64,000 nucleotides of DNA, from positions 41,311,220 to 41,375,219 of the forward strand of contig OX387186.1 in the NCBI GenBank assembly GCA_947561395.2, written 5' to 3'. Source of the DNA: Buxus sempervirens. Its lineage: Eukaryota > Streptophyta > Magnoliopsida > Buxales > Buxaceae. A program made the position numbers and the translations under genes. The notes under the pieces are model-generated. The model made no database searches. It was not told where the DNA came from and worked only from the letters and a program-made list of their open reading frames with translations. Positions 10,311 to 21,546 of this stretch are shown piece by piece; positions within the stretch are counted from its first letter, which is position 1; every line of letters begins with the position of its first letter.

Positions 10311-12146
10311 TTTATTCACTGTGACTACTTGCTACTAACACTTGGTACTCTTGGCTCAAAATTTGAAAGCCATAATTAAATTTGAGAGTAAAAAAATTAG
10401 GACATTTTCAAATGATCAAATTTGAATATGAAAAGACAGAAATTTTATTCATTCTCCTTCCATGAAATTATGCCATTTACTATCATTTGTGTAATTTGTG
10501 TATATGGGGTTGAAGGGGCTGAGCTATGGTGGCAATGGAGCCTGCCCAACTTGCCCTTAGCCCTCCCCCATAATAAAAGTTCAATTTCCATTACATATAT
10601 ATAAACCTTCAAATCAATAATTTTAAGAAAAATTAAAATTCATATTTGTGAATGTCTCCTCTGTTTCATCGTATGTGGATGCCCACTTTTTAAGTTGCCT
10701 GTAAGGTCAGCAACAGAATGCCATGCATGGCTAGGATTACAGTATTGTAACTGCAATAAAGTTTAACCACCAAGCTAGGGATGGATTGGTGTGGTTCCTT
10801 TATGCCTAGGACACCAGAATACCAAACCAGGAATGAAGAAAGGAATAGTACTTGTGAGGCACCATCTTGGCTGGAGGATAAACCAAAGGCCTGTCTGCCC
10901 TTCCAGATCTATGAGGGTTGGTTTTGGATTGTCCTTGGTCGGTTTTGGTTCAGTTTTGGCTTTATGCTATATAAAACCAATTCAGTTTCAGTTCGGTTTT
11001 GGTTTTAAGGTCAAACCAAACTGAACCAAACTGATTACATATATACAAATATGTTTACATCAAACCACCAATTAGGGATAGTTCGATTTATCCACTAAAA
11101 CTGATAATTGAACCTAACCGAACTGATTAACTCGGTTTTGGATTTGTATTAATTGGTTTCAGTTCTGTTTTGGTTTTATATACTAAGAAAAATCAATTAA
11201 CCCTTCCATCCTCTGAATTTAGAAGAGGGCAGAGCTTTTGAACATTTAGAAATTCAGCAGTACAAATGCAATTAGTTTATTTTATTTTAGTAACAAAAAT
11301 GATTAATTTTTCACACAATAACAGCCTTTAAGAAGGCAACAACTTACAGTATTATATAACACTTTAAAAAGAAAAGAAAAGAAATAAATATTTGTAGGCT
11401 TAAGACTGTTGTTCGCTAATTTTATTTTATTTTATTTTTCCCTACATGTGAATATATCTTTCTTTCTATTGCTTATGGCAATTTTTTTTGGATACTATTC
11501 TTTATCGACCTCAGTGTCTGAGGTTAAACAAAATAATTATTATTCCTTTCCTATTTTTTTTCTCTAATCTCTCCCTACATATGTCATACATTTTTCTGTT
11601 TTTTTTAATTTTTTTTCTCTTTTATTCTTTCTACAAAGATGACAAATACCCAAAAAAATAAATAAATAAAAAGGTAACTAAATCATTAGAGTAACATAAT
11701 TATAATAATAATAACTAAAAAAAATTTTTTTTAAAAAAAAAGAAAAGAAAATTTTCTTCCAAATCCGGATTAGGATTTATTCTCTTACTGTGTTACATGC
11801 TATATGTACTTTGATTCCCCAAAGCAAAATTTCTTAGCTCTAACCGTAACTGATTAGGTTAAGGCAGCCAGTCTAAACCTATTGAAATCATCCCCAGTAT
11901 GAACCAAAAATCCAACCCTTTGGATTTTTGGATTTTTGGTTGGAAGGATTATGGATCTGGAATCTAATCCTAATACAAAAGATGGTGATGAATGCATGTT
12001 AAGGGTTTGAGAATTACCTGAAAGAAGGAGAGCACTCAAAATGCTAAGAAGCAACAGCAGCTGGAACTCAAAGTTCCGATAAGTGTCTTGAGTGTGCACT
12101 AGGATCAGCAGTCAAAGCAAAATTAACAACAAAGAAGTGGGGGAGA
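10311..12146. other. AT-rich spacer without a recognised gene
   Basis: There is no ORF with a recognisable domain. The stretch 10905-11190 is rich in repeats of GGTTTTGGTT / AACCAAACTGAACC in both orientations, as seen in decayed small DNA transposons of plants. The minus-strand ORF 12099-11854 has a hydrophobic core (FEFQLLLLLSILSALLLS) followed by a good splice donor (TTTCAG|GTAATT). It could be a stray exon but has no partner. Confidence 0.5.
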
Positions 12147-12558
12147 ATTATGAAAAAGGGTCATTTTTTTAAAAATATTTATAAAAACAGTCCACTAAGA
12201 TGTTGAATTTCAGAAAAGGTCACATTTAAAAAATAATTGACTTGAAGGGTCACTTCTCAAAAATAATTAAAAAATAGTTTCATTTTATTATTAACAAAAC
12301 ACACTTGTGTGTCCACGAATGATACGCTCGTATCCCACGCAGAATATACTCGTGTCCCATATACGATGCACTCGTGTTCCGTGTAAGAAGCTTGTCCCAT
12401 GTACAATGAGTTTATGTCCCAAGTAAAGTTATCCTCAAATTTAATTATTTTTGAAAAGTGATCTTATAATTTAATTTCAATGGATTTTTTTTAATAAATA
12501 TCGACAAAAATAGCTGTTTTTATAAATATTTTAAAAATGACCTTTTTTTAAATCATGC
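12147..12558. mobile_element. Palindromic MITE-like element
   Basis: Both ends carry the same approximately 40-bp sequence in inverted order: ATGA, an A-run, GGTCATTTTT, then AAAATATTTATAAAAACAG (12147-12190 and the reverse complement of 12515-12558). A second inner pair also matches inverted: AAGGGTCACTTCTCAAAAATAATTAAA near 12245-12273 against about 12430-12460. The whole unit could therefore fold back on itself. The centre (12308-12420) holds four diverged units of about 24 bp, TCCCA...ACTCGTGT. No ORF. Ends and size fit a non-autonomous, possibly Mutator-like element; a clear target duplicate was not seen. Confidence 0.65.
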
Positions 12559-13153
12559 AGGGCCTACTTGACTTTTCCTTTATGACCCCAAGTCCTTTGA
12601 AAGTTGACTTGGAATGGGAGAGAAACGACTTTGAACAATCTAAAGTCTTTGGGAAAATATAAAGTTTCTGCTCTTGTTTCCTCGTTGTTTCGCTTTTATT
12701 TCCCTCTTCTTGACTTTAATAAAGTGGGTTATATTAAGCAAATATGTAAAGTTTTCCATGTAACTAAAAAAAAAGAGGTAGATACATATGTATGTATCAT
12801 GATCATTATCAACATAAGCCAGTTTCCAACGGGTTTTTTTTTTTTCCCAACAGATACAACTCTGTCTCACAAAGAAAGGTGTACGTTTGTGTAGAGTTGC
12901 GAGATTAGCCCAACCCACCCTAAGCCGAGCCAACCTAACCTGAATAATAGCTCGATCTATGGTTTTATTTTGGGTTAGGGTTTGGGTTGGGCTTGATTTT
13001 AGGCCAACTTGTGTTCGGGTTGGGCTCGAGTTCCCACTTTACAATTTGAAAGTCCGAACCATAAAACTCTAGGTTGATTTATTGCAAACCCCATCTTCTT
13101 CCTAAGTTCTTCCAAAATCCATGCCCTTCTTCTCTACTCTTCCATAGATCAGG
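12559..13153. other. Spacer, possible left half of a decayed hAT-like element
   Basis: From 12892 the sequence GTAGAGTTGCGAGATTAGCCC is followed by GGGTTGGGC-type words. It resembles in inverted form the stretch ending GGGCTACTTACAGCTCTAC-like at 18895-18942. The solo LTR at 13154-18493 would split these halves. No ORF is supported here. Confidence 0.3.
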
Positions 13154-13720
13154 TGTAGACACCTGATTTTTGCACCCCTAAAATGAAGAAAAATGAAAAG
13201 TCAAACCCTGAGGGGGTCAAAAATTGACTTTTTGATTCAAGTGAATTTAGCCATCAAACTTCATCTCATTGAAAAGAGCACTTCGACATGGTTCCAACGC
13301 AACTGAATTTGCTGGAATCGGAGTCCGAATGAGAAAGTTATGAATCGGTCAAACTTTTGGGGAGCGAAAGTTGACTTTTTGCTTGACCCCAATTCAGCTG
13401 TCCAAAATTATCCCAATGCAAAGGTGGTTCCGAGCTGATTCCAACGACACCAAGTTTGTTGAAATTGGACACCGGACGAAGAAGTTATGGGCAGTTAAAG
13501 TTTCAGAAAAATTGCCCATGTGACAAAAACAGCTGCAAAAAGCCAAATAAATTAATAAAATAAATAAAAACCATTTAATAAAAGATATTTTAATATTTTA
13601 ATATGGTAATGATGAAGAATCTTAAGATTTTTTAATAAAATAATAAGAAAATCGAATAAAATCTTTAAATAAGTCAAATTTAACAAAAATTTTCAAATCC
13701 AACATTTTAAAAACGTGCTC

Positions 13721-13898
13721 GCCCGTATTTGAAGTACGGGCAAGCCTTCTAAAAGGGGACACGCGTCGCTGTACGGCGGGACACGTGTCCTGTACAGGCA
13801 ATTCGCGCACGAGGGCGGCGAGCCCGTATTTGAAATACGGGCATGCCCTGCCCGTAGTTCAAGTACGGGCAAGGGATGCCCGTAGTTCAAATACGGGC
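13721..13898 (+). promoter_or_regulatory. Palindrome array GCCCGTA-N7-TACGGGC, 28-bp period
   Basis: Four 21-bp palindromes start at 13721, 13822, 13850 and 13878. The last three are exactly 28 bp apart. Between the first and second lie two other palindromes, GGGACACGTGTCC and CCTGTACAGG. The array ends 13 bp before a TATA-like CTACAAATAGAGG. This is the U3 position of the LTR promoter. Confidence 0.7.
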
Positions 13899-14715
13899 AC
13901 AAAATTTTGTCTACAAATAGAGGGTCAGCTCTCCCCATTTCGGTAATCTGGTTCCCCCAAGCACTTCCCCTCTCCTTCCCTGCTTTCTCCATGTCCAGAC
14001 CCTGCCCACATTCTGTCCCTATCAACCCTAATGACCATATTGCCCCTAAACCCTGCCTAAAACCTTCCCTTTCATTTGTTTAGCATGAAAACTCAGTGAA
14101 TCCCTTTTTAAGCCTATTCTGGAAAATCAATAGGAGTGCGGAAGCGCTGCTGAAGTCTACCAAAGAACCACAATATATCAAATCAGGAAGGTAATTGCAT
14201 GGTAACATCTTTGACAGTCTTCTATTTCACATATATGAAAATCTTTCTTTCATTTTAAATTCTTCGTTTACATGATATTATTCTAACCTGTTTGTTGAAG
14301 TCTTGCATGGATTAAGATATCCAACGCATTTCCATACGGGAAAGGTGAAGAGTGGGTTCATAAAACAAAAAAAAAAGGGAGCATGCTAGCTAACATGGTT
14401 TGATTAATTGACTTTATTTGCAAAATGCAAGAGGGGTTTGTCCTCTTTAAATTGCCCAATGTAATTCCATCCCCTTTCCTCATTCCCTTCTTCTAAATGC
14501 CGCATGTAACACTAGGGAGTGTTTTGATCAAATGGAAAAGAAAAGGGACTTCATCCCATTGCCAAACACCGGGGAAGAAGAAGACTTGGCTGCATATGAG
14601 GACATTTGCACAATCGAAATTGTGCTAGAACCACCAACAGGGGCTGCCGAGCACCTTAAGAAGCCACCCAAAATGATCTTGGCCGAAATTGGCACAAAAA
14701 TGTAAAATTAGGTGT

Positions 14716-14820
14716 GCCCGTATTTACAGTACAATCTGGGCGTGCTCGTATTTACTATACGGGCAAGCTTGAGCCGTATTGCATTTACAGGCAAGGCCAG
14801 CCCATATAGCAAATACGGGC
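14716..14820 (+). promoter_or_regulatory. Second, degenerate GCCCGTA palindrome array, 28-bp period
   Basis: Units begin at about 14716, 14744, 14772 and 14800, each 28 bp apart. The second (GCTCGTA-N7-TACGGGC) and fourth (GCCCATA-N7-TACGGGC) are the best preserved. It repeats the array at 13721-13898 about 0.9 kb downstream in the same LTR. Confidence 0.55.
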
Positions 14821-15176
14821 AGTTTTAAAATAACTTAAAAAATCAATTTTTTCGGCCCGGTTGGATCCGCTCCAACCCGAACCAGCTTGACCCGACCCTA
14901 TAAGGTTGTTTGGGCTATCCTGAGCCCATTGTGGACTATGGGCCTAGATGGGCCCATCAAGACCTCCTGGGCCCACCTATGTGGCCCACATCTGACTAGC
15001 CCAAACCAGGCCCGTTTTCAACAAACAGGCCCAAGGCCACTTGAATAATTGCTAATGGGCCAAATCTAAGCCCACTAAGCCATTAAAATGTATAATTGCT
15101 TAAATAACCCAAATCAACCAAAATAGGGTTACCTAATAACCCTACTGGGCCAAAGCCCAAACTTGGCAACCCACAG

Positions 15177-18106
15177 TGTAACGCCCCCGAACCCGGGTCA
15201 GTGCAAACCGGCACCCAACCCGAACCCAGTTCGCTACTGTAACAACCCAACTCTGGTTCAACAACCAAACTCGAGGTGTTACCACGAAGCTGGGGTTAGA
15301 TACAAACCAAGATTCACAATAATTTTAAATTTTACTAATTAATTTCATCAGAGTTATGGTGGCCAATAAAACAATTTTTTATTCAATAATATCAATTCAG
15401 TTTACAATAAAGTTTATCTAATCAACATGTGCCATTAATACCAATTACAATTCTACCCATCAATTTAAAACCCCATCTTCGCGATCTCTCCAAGCAACCT
15501 GAAAAATAGGGGAAAATGGAGTGAGATTTACATCTCAGCAAGTAGCAGGTGCATGCAATTAGAAACAGTCTAAAGTAAGCAAAAGCGATAAAACCGACAA
15601 AGCAGATGATCATGTATAAATACCAGTAACTTGATGTTAACGGGGTAAAACCGACAAAAGCGATAAAACACGTGCCATTGCAGGACTCACAAAGATGATA
15701 AGTATTTGAGATGACACTCAACTAACTGCTATACCACTGTGCGGCTTAGGGGCAGTGCTACTTAATGATACTCAAGCCTCATGCAGCGCAGCTATAGACA
15801 AGAGCAGTAGTCATTGACTTATTGCGCACGAACTCAACAGAGTTGGCATGTACCACCAGCATGCAGTACCAAAATCAATACATGGAGATGGTCGCTTATC
15901 CACATGTACAGGGAATCACCAGCGGCGCACCAGGGTGTTCCTCCAGACATAGGACCTTCCCAGAGCAAACTAACTCGCAAGGGAAGCGCGCTCGCATATA
16001 GGAGTAACTCAACCCAAACTACATACCACTTAGCTAACCAGCCAAAAACTATGGATCCATATACAGCTAAGCCCATTGACACAAACCACGATAAAACCAC
16101 ATACGGGAGGACACGCTAATGTAGGAGGCATACACACTTTTACCCGTAAAGGATTACACATCTCTACACAGAGGATTACACATCTCTGCCGTAAAAGTTA
16201 GTATCAACTCAACCACAGAAGCCGTATCACCCAACCGTAAAAGTAAAGTGAACAACATCATACCACATACCAAAACATACCCAAGTATTCCATTCCATGT
16301 GAAAACCATGATTCAATCCTTACAAATTCAATTAAAGGCTTTTTCAGAATAACATATGCAATTTCCCAAATATATTCAAAATAAAACTCATGTATCATGT
16401 GATTGATAAAACTCAGAGTTTATAAAATTCCAGTAGCCAACATTCATGTTGAAAGCTCAATTAAAGTGAATCAAATCTTACTTAGTGTTTTCCTTATTAA
16501 TCCCTTTATTAGAATCCAATTTCCTATCTTAACACCCAAGATAGTTTCTATTTAGGTTTTCTGTATTGTATTTCTCCAGCATGTCCTACAGACCTAAAAT
16601 AAAGTTTAGAAGATGTTTATAAGCTATAAGTACCAGTAGTATTATTCCTATCAATATCCATACCATTTGACCCTTTTATGGACAACCTTTCATTGAAACC
16701 TTCAATTTATTGGTTAATCTTTCCAATTTAATTTTATAATTTTTATACCTTAATTAGGTCCTTATAAAGATGCTAACATGCTTAACTAATTATTATTATT
16801 ATTGGATATTTATTCAAATTACAAAATCCCCAAAACCTGCAAATTTTACATAGAGCGTCGACCTCTACAGGGCTAGGCGATCTTGGGCGATCCTAGGCGC
16901 TCGTGCAATTTTTAACAGAATTTTTCAGATTTTTAAAGTTCGGATTTTTATGCTTTTGCTATATGTTTCTTTGGTCTAAATTAATCTAATAACATTCTAA
17001 AACATTCCTAAAGCCTTTTAGATTAATTTTTGTTAATTAAATACCCTCTTACATTTATTTACATAATTAATCTAAGTTTTCTTTTTTAATTTTGACAATT
17101 CCATCAAGAATACCAATCATGAAACTATAAGCAATTTGATTCCATGTAAATACAGTTCCGACTAATCCATTCAAACCATATGCAATCCCAGAAAACAAAA
17201 TCATGCAATTCCTCACGTTTTCCAAGGTTACTACTTGCCTTATACGCTAAAATCCTTCTTCCATTGAAGCTTCTAATTTTGGACCTTACTTTTGCTCCCA
17301 AACTCACCAAGCTAGAGTTCTCTGATTCACATCTTCACCGCACACATTATAGGTCCCTCAGTCATGAACAAAACTCCCAAATTTGACGGCGATCCACCGC
17401 ACGGATTTTCTCCGATCATGTTTTGATTATGGCTGGTCAGACATCTCCATTAGCAACCTCCTTCCTTTCTCTCCCTCTTTTCTCTCAATAATAAACCCAC
17501 GAAAATTCTCTCTTGTCTAACCTTAATCTCCTATTTATATTAGGCTTTAGAAGTCCTAAACCAACCCTAATAGACTACTTTAATTTGGGCTAACCCAACC
17601 ATGGTCTAATTAAAGTCTAACCCATTCTAATTATTCCTACTTTTTCTCCACCTTTTATTTTTCTACTTAAACATTAATAATTTAATCTCTTATCATCTAA
17701 ACTCCTATTTATAACCTATTTTCGTGCATAATATTTAATTAAACTTTAATATCACTTAAAACCTTATTTTCTCCAAATTTAGATGTGAAATCTCCTAATT
17801 ACCCTTTTCCCACTTTTAGGCTTTTATTAATTCATTTTAATTTCTAAATTGTCAAAATAAATTATTTCCTTCTATTTTCAAATTCTAGTTATTATTTAAT
17901 GAACTATTTATTAATTACCCTTTTCTGAAAATTACTAAAATACCCTTTTTACTCTTTTAGGCTAATTTCATTAAAATTCTTTCTTTATTTACAACTTATG
18001 ACTTATTCGAATTAATTATCCTCTAAATCTTCACTTTTTATTTTAACTAGGATTTAACTCATATTTTCTTTTATTTATTTATTAGGTGAAAATTCGGGGT
18101 TTTACA
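15177..18106. repeat. Solo LTR (2930 bp) nested in the outer solo LTR
   Basis: It starts TGTAACGCCCCCGAA and ends TTCGGGGTTTTACA, an imperfect inverted pair typical of plant gypsy LTR ends. It is flanked by perfect 5-bp duplicates CACAG (15172-15176 and 18107-18111). The interior is AT-rich with no gag or pol motif. A small tandem repeat of GAGGATTACACATCTCT lies near 16150-16190. Orientation cannot be set without an internal region. A non-autonomous element of this length is possible, but no second LTR pair is visible inside. Confidence 0.75.
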
Positions 18107-18493
18107 CACAGGCCTTCCAAAGAGGCCTGTATCCGACTCACTTCACTTGAATAAAAAAATAAAAAATGAAATAAAAAGCGGCCCACAATTTCAGAGGACC
18201 CCGCCAGACCAAAAATCGACATGCTGGTCTAGGAAAGGGTGAAAATTGACTCAAAACCAGGGAGACCCGAGGGACCCGTCAGACCTATGGGGCTGGCCGA
18301 GGTGTCTTTGGACTTCCCCGAAAACCGAGGACTTAGCTAGATCTCTAATAAGCCACAGACCAGACTTAGACCCGGATAGGCAATTCCCGTGTCTGTCTGC
18401 ACCTCTCAAGCAGTGGCGATTTCGAAAGTCCCGAGTTACGCACGAACCCACGTGCACCCGGTGTGCGATCTAGGCCAGATTTAGGTGTGCACA

Positions 18494-19152
18494 TCAAGTT
18501 CTATAGAATTGAATATAAAGCTCCAAACCTACAACTTCTTCAAGATCAAGCAAAGTTGATAATGTTGACCTTTTTTGTCGATAATGACTTGGGATTAGCA
18601 AAGGAGCAAACTTTCAATAAATATTTCTTTCATGATGTTGGATGTGTTGTCTTATAATTTGGTTAGAATTCTTAGAAATGTTTTAATTCAAAAACTCAAT
18701 TTTTTGCTCTCTTATATTAAAAATGTCATATACTTGTTGTCTTTGCTATTATATTAGATCATTGATAAATCTCATTAATTTGGGCTAGCCCGAACTTGAG
18801 AAATAATTTTAGGGTTCGGTTTGGGTTCAAGCAATTTGAGTTTAGGGCGGGCCAAGGTAACTTTGGGCCAACTTATTTTAGATTGAGCTGCGCTCGAACT
18901 CATCAAAACCTAGCCCCACCCGCCCTACTTACAGCTCTACGCCACTTTGTCTTTCCTATCTGTGTAGAATAGAGAAAACTTACAGTTGTATCCCGGGACG
19001 TCATGCTGTGTTTGCTGCACATGAAATGACTTCCATGCTAGCAAAAAATCTGAGAGACGGTTTCTATCACTTACCACACCATAATGATGTATTGCATATA
19101 TCAAAAATCAAGACCAAAAGCAATTTGCCATTGAACATGAGTACTCTCTGTG
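18494..19152. other. Spacer, possible right half of a decayed hAT-like element
   Basis: GGGCTAGCCCGAAC, GGGTTCGGTTTGGGTTC and GGGCGGGCC-type words lie between 18780 and 18942 and end in ACAGCTCTAC, resembling plant hAT ends. Otherwise AT-rich and non-coding. Confidence 0.3.
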
Positions 19153-21546
19153 TTTTTTTTTTTGGTTGTTGATGATGGGATCAATATTATTAGAGAATAA
19201 AACAGTTAAGGAACATAACTAACAAAGGTTTTCCTTGCAAAATCGTCTAGCACTAACTTAAAGATCCCTACAAGGACTTTCTTAACCCAAAAAAGAGAAT
19301 ACTTGTCTAATAAGAAATTTGCTAACCCATAGCAATAGAATTTGCTTCTCTATAGATGTTGACAATCTTGACTTCCAAAAACAAGGAACATAGATGCCTA
19401 GCTTACATCCAACAAACAGCTAACCAATGTTCGAGAGTCGCTCTAGATGATAACTCTGTTGCAGTTCAGTGCTAATGCCAGCTTGACTCCTTCAACCAAG
19501 GCGGAGACTTCAGCAAAAATGGCGTTTGCAAAACCAATGTTAAGTGCCACAGCTCCCAATACTCTTCCATCTGCATCTCATAGAATAGTTCCAACGCCTG
19601 CTTCGTTGGGCATCCCTTTGCCGCACCATCAAAATTTAATTTCTTCCATTCTCCTTTTGGTCTATCCCATCTAATGAAGACCTCTTCCATCCCATCTTGT
19701 TTTCTGACCATGTCATTTCTTGCAATTGTATTTGAATCAGCCTGCAATGATAAAAATTCAGAACAACATGAGAGCATATCAGGTTTTTTATTTTCAAAGA
19801 TAAATTTGTTTCTTGAATTTCAGACTATCTAGCAGAGGTTGGCCCATGTAGTCAGTAAATTCTCCCTGTTTTGGATATCTCCTTCCATGTTCCAAAAATG
19901 CTTGAAGACCCATTCTTTGCAAGATTGTATCTGGTCTTCTTGCAGTAGTCTACCTCCCCTGCATCCAAACCATAAGGCCCTAGTAAAATCACACTTGAGA
20001 AAAAGGTGGAGATTAGATTCCTGTTCCTTATTACATAAAACACACATTTCAATAGCAACTCCAATTCTGTTATGTAATAGGTCATTTGTTGTATTTCCCC
20101 CTTGGAGATGTCTCCAAAGGAAGAGTTTGATCTTCTGAGGACAGGGGATACGCCAAATATTCAACCATTTCCTTTGCTCAACCTGATTGTCCTCCACATG
20201 AGTGAGTAATTTGTAAGCCGAAGCCATAGTATACTTATCAGACAAAGTACCCGATCAAATCAATTTGTCTATAGAAGCGTACCTGTTGATTGGGATTTGA
20301 CAGATCTGATCAGTTTCTTGGGAAGGCCAGATGTTCATTACCTCTTCTATTTTCCAGGTTCTGGTATTTTGGTCTATTAATTTTGCCACTTTGTTGTACC
20401 TTTCTTCTTCACCATTATCAATCTCAATGACTTCTAGTTGTGATTTCCAAGCCTTGGCATTGCTGCCTATGTCCTCTCCATTAGCTAGACACCATTTTCT
20501 ACCAAGATCAAGGACTTCCCTTGTTCGGCATAGCTACTTCCATTTCCATGAGGCATTGTACCTGCATTTAACTTGTGAAAAATTGTCATTTGGAAAATAT
20601 TTGCTTTTTAACAAGTTAGACCATATCTTACCTTCTCCCACCACAAGGTTCCAAGCAACCTTTCCCAACATAGCTTGGTTGAATTTTCGGCTGTCTCTTG
20701 TATTCAATCCTCCAAATCTTTTGGGAAGGCAGAGTTTATCCCAGCCAATGGTGTGCACGGGCCTCTCTTTATCAGGCTGAAACCAAAAGAATCTTCTTGC
20801 CTCCCTGTTAATTTTATTAGTGATCGAACAAGGGATCTTCAAGCATCCGACATAGAACTGGGATGTGCTCAACAAGACAGAATTTGGCAAATTTAATCTC
20901 CTAGCCTGCATTAGAAGCTTAGCTTTCCAACCCTTAAATCTTCTATTAATTCTTTCAATCAGGTCTAGGAAATCTTTCACTTTGGGGGCATTAAGAAAAG
21001 TACGGTATCCGTACTTGGATTCTTGGTTGGTTTAATACCAAGAATCCTAGTAAGATTACCATTTTCCCAACCTTTGATACAAGTGTTAAGGAACAATTCA
21101 GATTTTCCCCTATTAATTTTATACCTAGCCATATCACAATAGTTGTCAATCACTAGATTAAAATTTTTGCATTCCTGATAGAAGCCCTTCTAAAAAGAAT
21201 TAAATCATCAGCATATAAAATATGGCTTATCGGCCGGGCCATTCTAGAGGATTTGACACCATGGATAAATTGGTCTTGCTTAGCTTTAACTAAGGCATAA
21301 GACAACATCTGATGGGTCAAAATAAAAATGTAAGGGGAAAGAGGATCCCCTTGTCTTATGCCTCTTGAAGGGCTAACCACAAGGTTTACCATTAACTAGG
21401 ACACTTTAGGACACCGAAGTTATGCAAAACATTATGAGCTCAATAAATTTCTAATTGAATCCAAACACCATTAAAGATTTTTCAACGAACCCCCAATCAA
21501 CTCTATCATAGGCCTTAGCAAAGGTCTAATTTGGCAACAAAAAGAC
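19153..21546 (-). pseudogene. LINE (L1-type non-LTR retrotransposon) ORF2, 3' part, decayed
   Basis: On the minus strand, in order: the RT motif AKLDLAKAYDRVDWGFV (about 21540-21490), RT core GIRQGDPLSPYIF...HILYADDLILF (21392-21153), RT C-terminal region with RFKGWKAKLLMQARRLNL (20980-20534), zinc-binding RT domain with WLNIWRIPCPQKIKLFLWR and the C-x2-C CVLC (20245-19829), RNase H-like WKKLNFDGAAKG (19777-19472), and a poly(A) tail seen as an 11-T run at 19153-19163. Frames change between segments and stops are present, so it is dead. The 5' part is cut off by the LTR of element B at 21547 and should continue beyond that element, outside the window. Confidence 0.85.

Larger units (their letters stand above)
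13154..18493 (+). repeat. Solo LTR of a Tat-like Ty3/gypsy family, split by a second solo LTR
   Basis: The left end is TGTAGACACCTGA and the right end is TTTAGGTGTGCACA, giving imperfect terminal inverted repeats. Flanks are TCAGG (13149-13153) and TCAAG (18494-18498), a 5-bp target duplication with one change. Without the inner insertion (15177-18106 plus one TSD) the unit is about 2.4 kb, matching the other Tat LTRs in the window in size and in its TGTAGACACC start. It holds two palindrome arrays (13721-13898 and 14716-14820) and a TATA-like CTACAAATAGAGG at 13911-13923. No internal protein-coding domain is present, so LTR-LTR recombination probably removed the rest. Confidence 0.7.

Noticed and set aside
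15422-16119. ORFs of 88-101 residues within the inner solo LTR
   Set aside because: Overlapping on both strands, no domain, inside LTR sequence.
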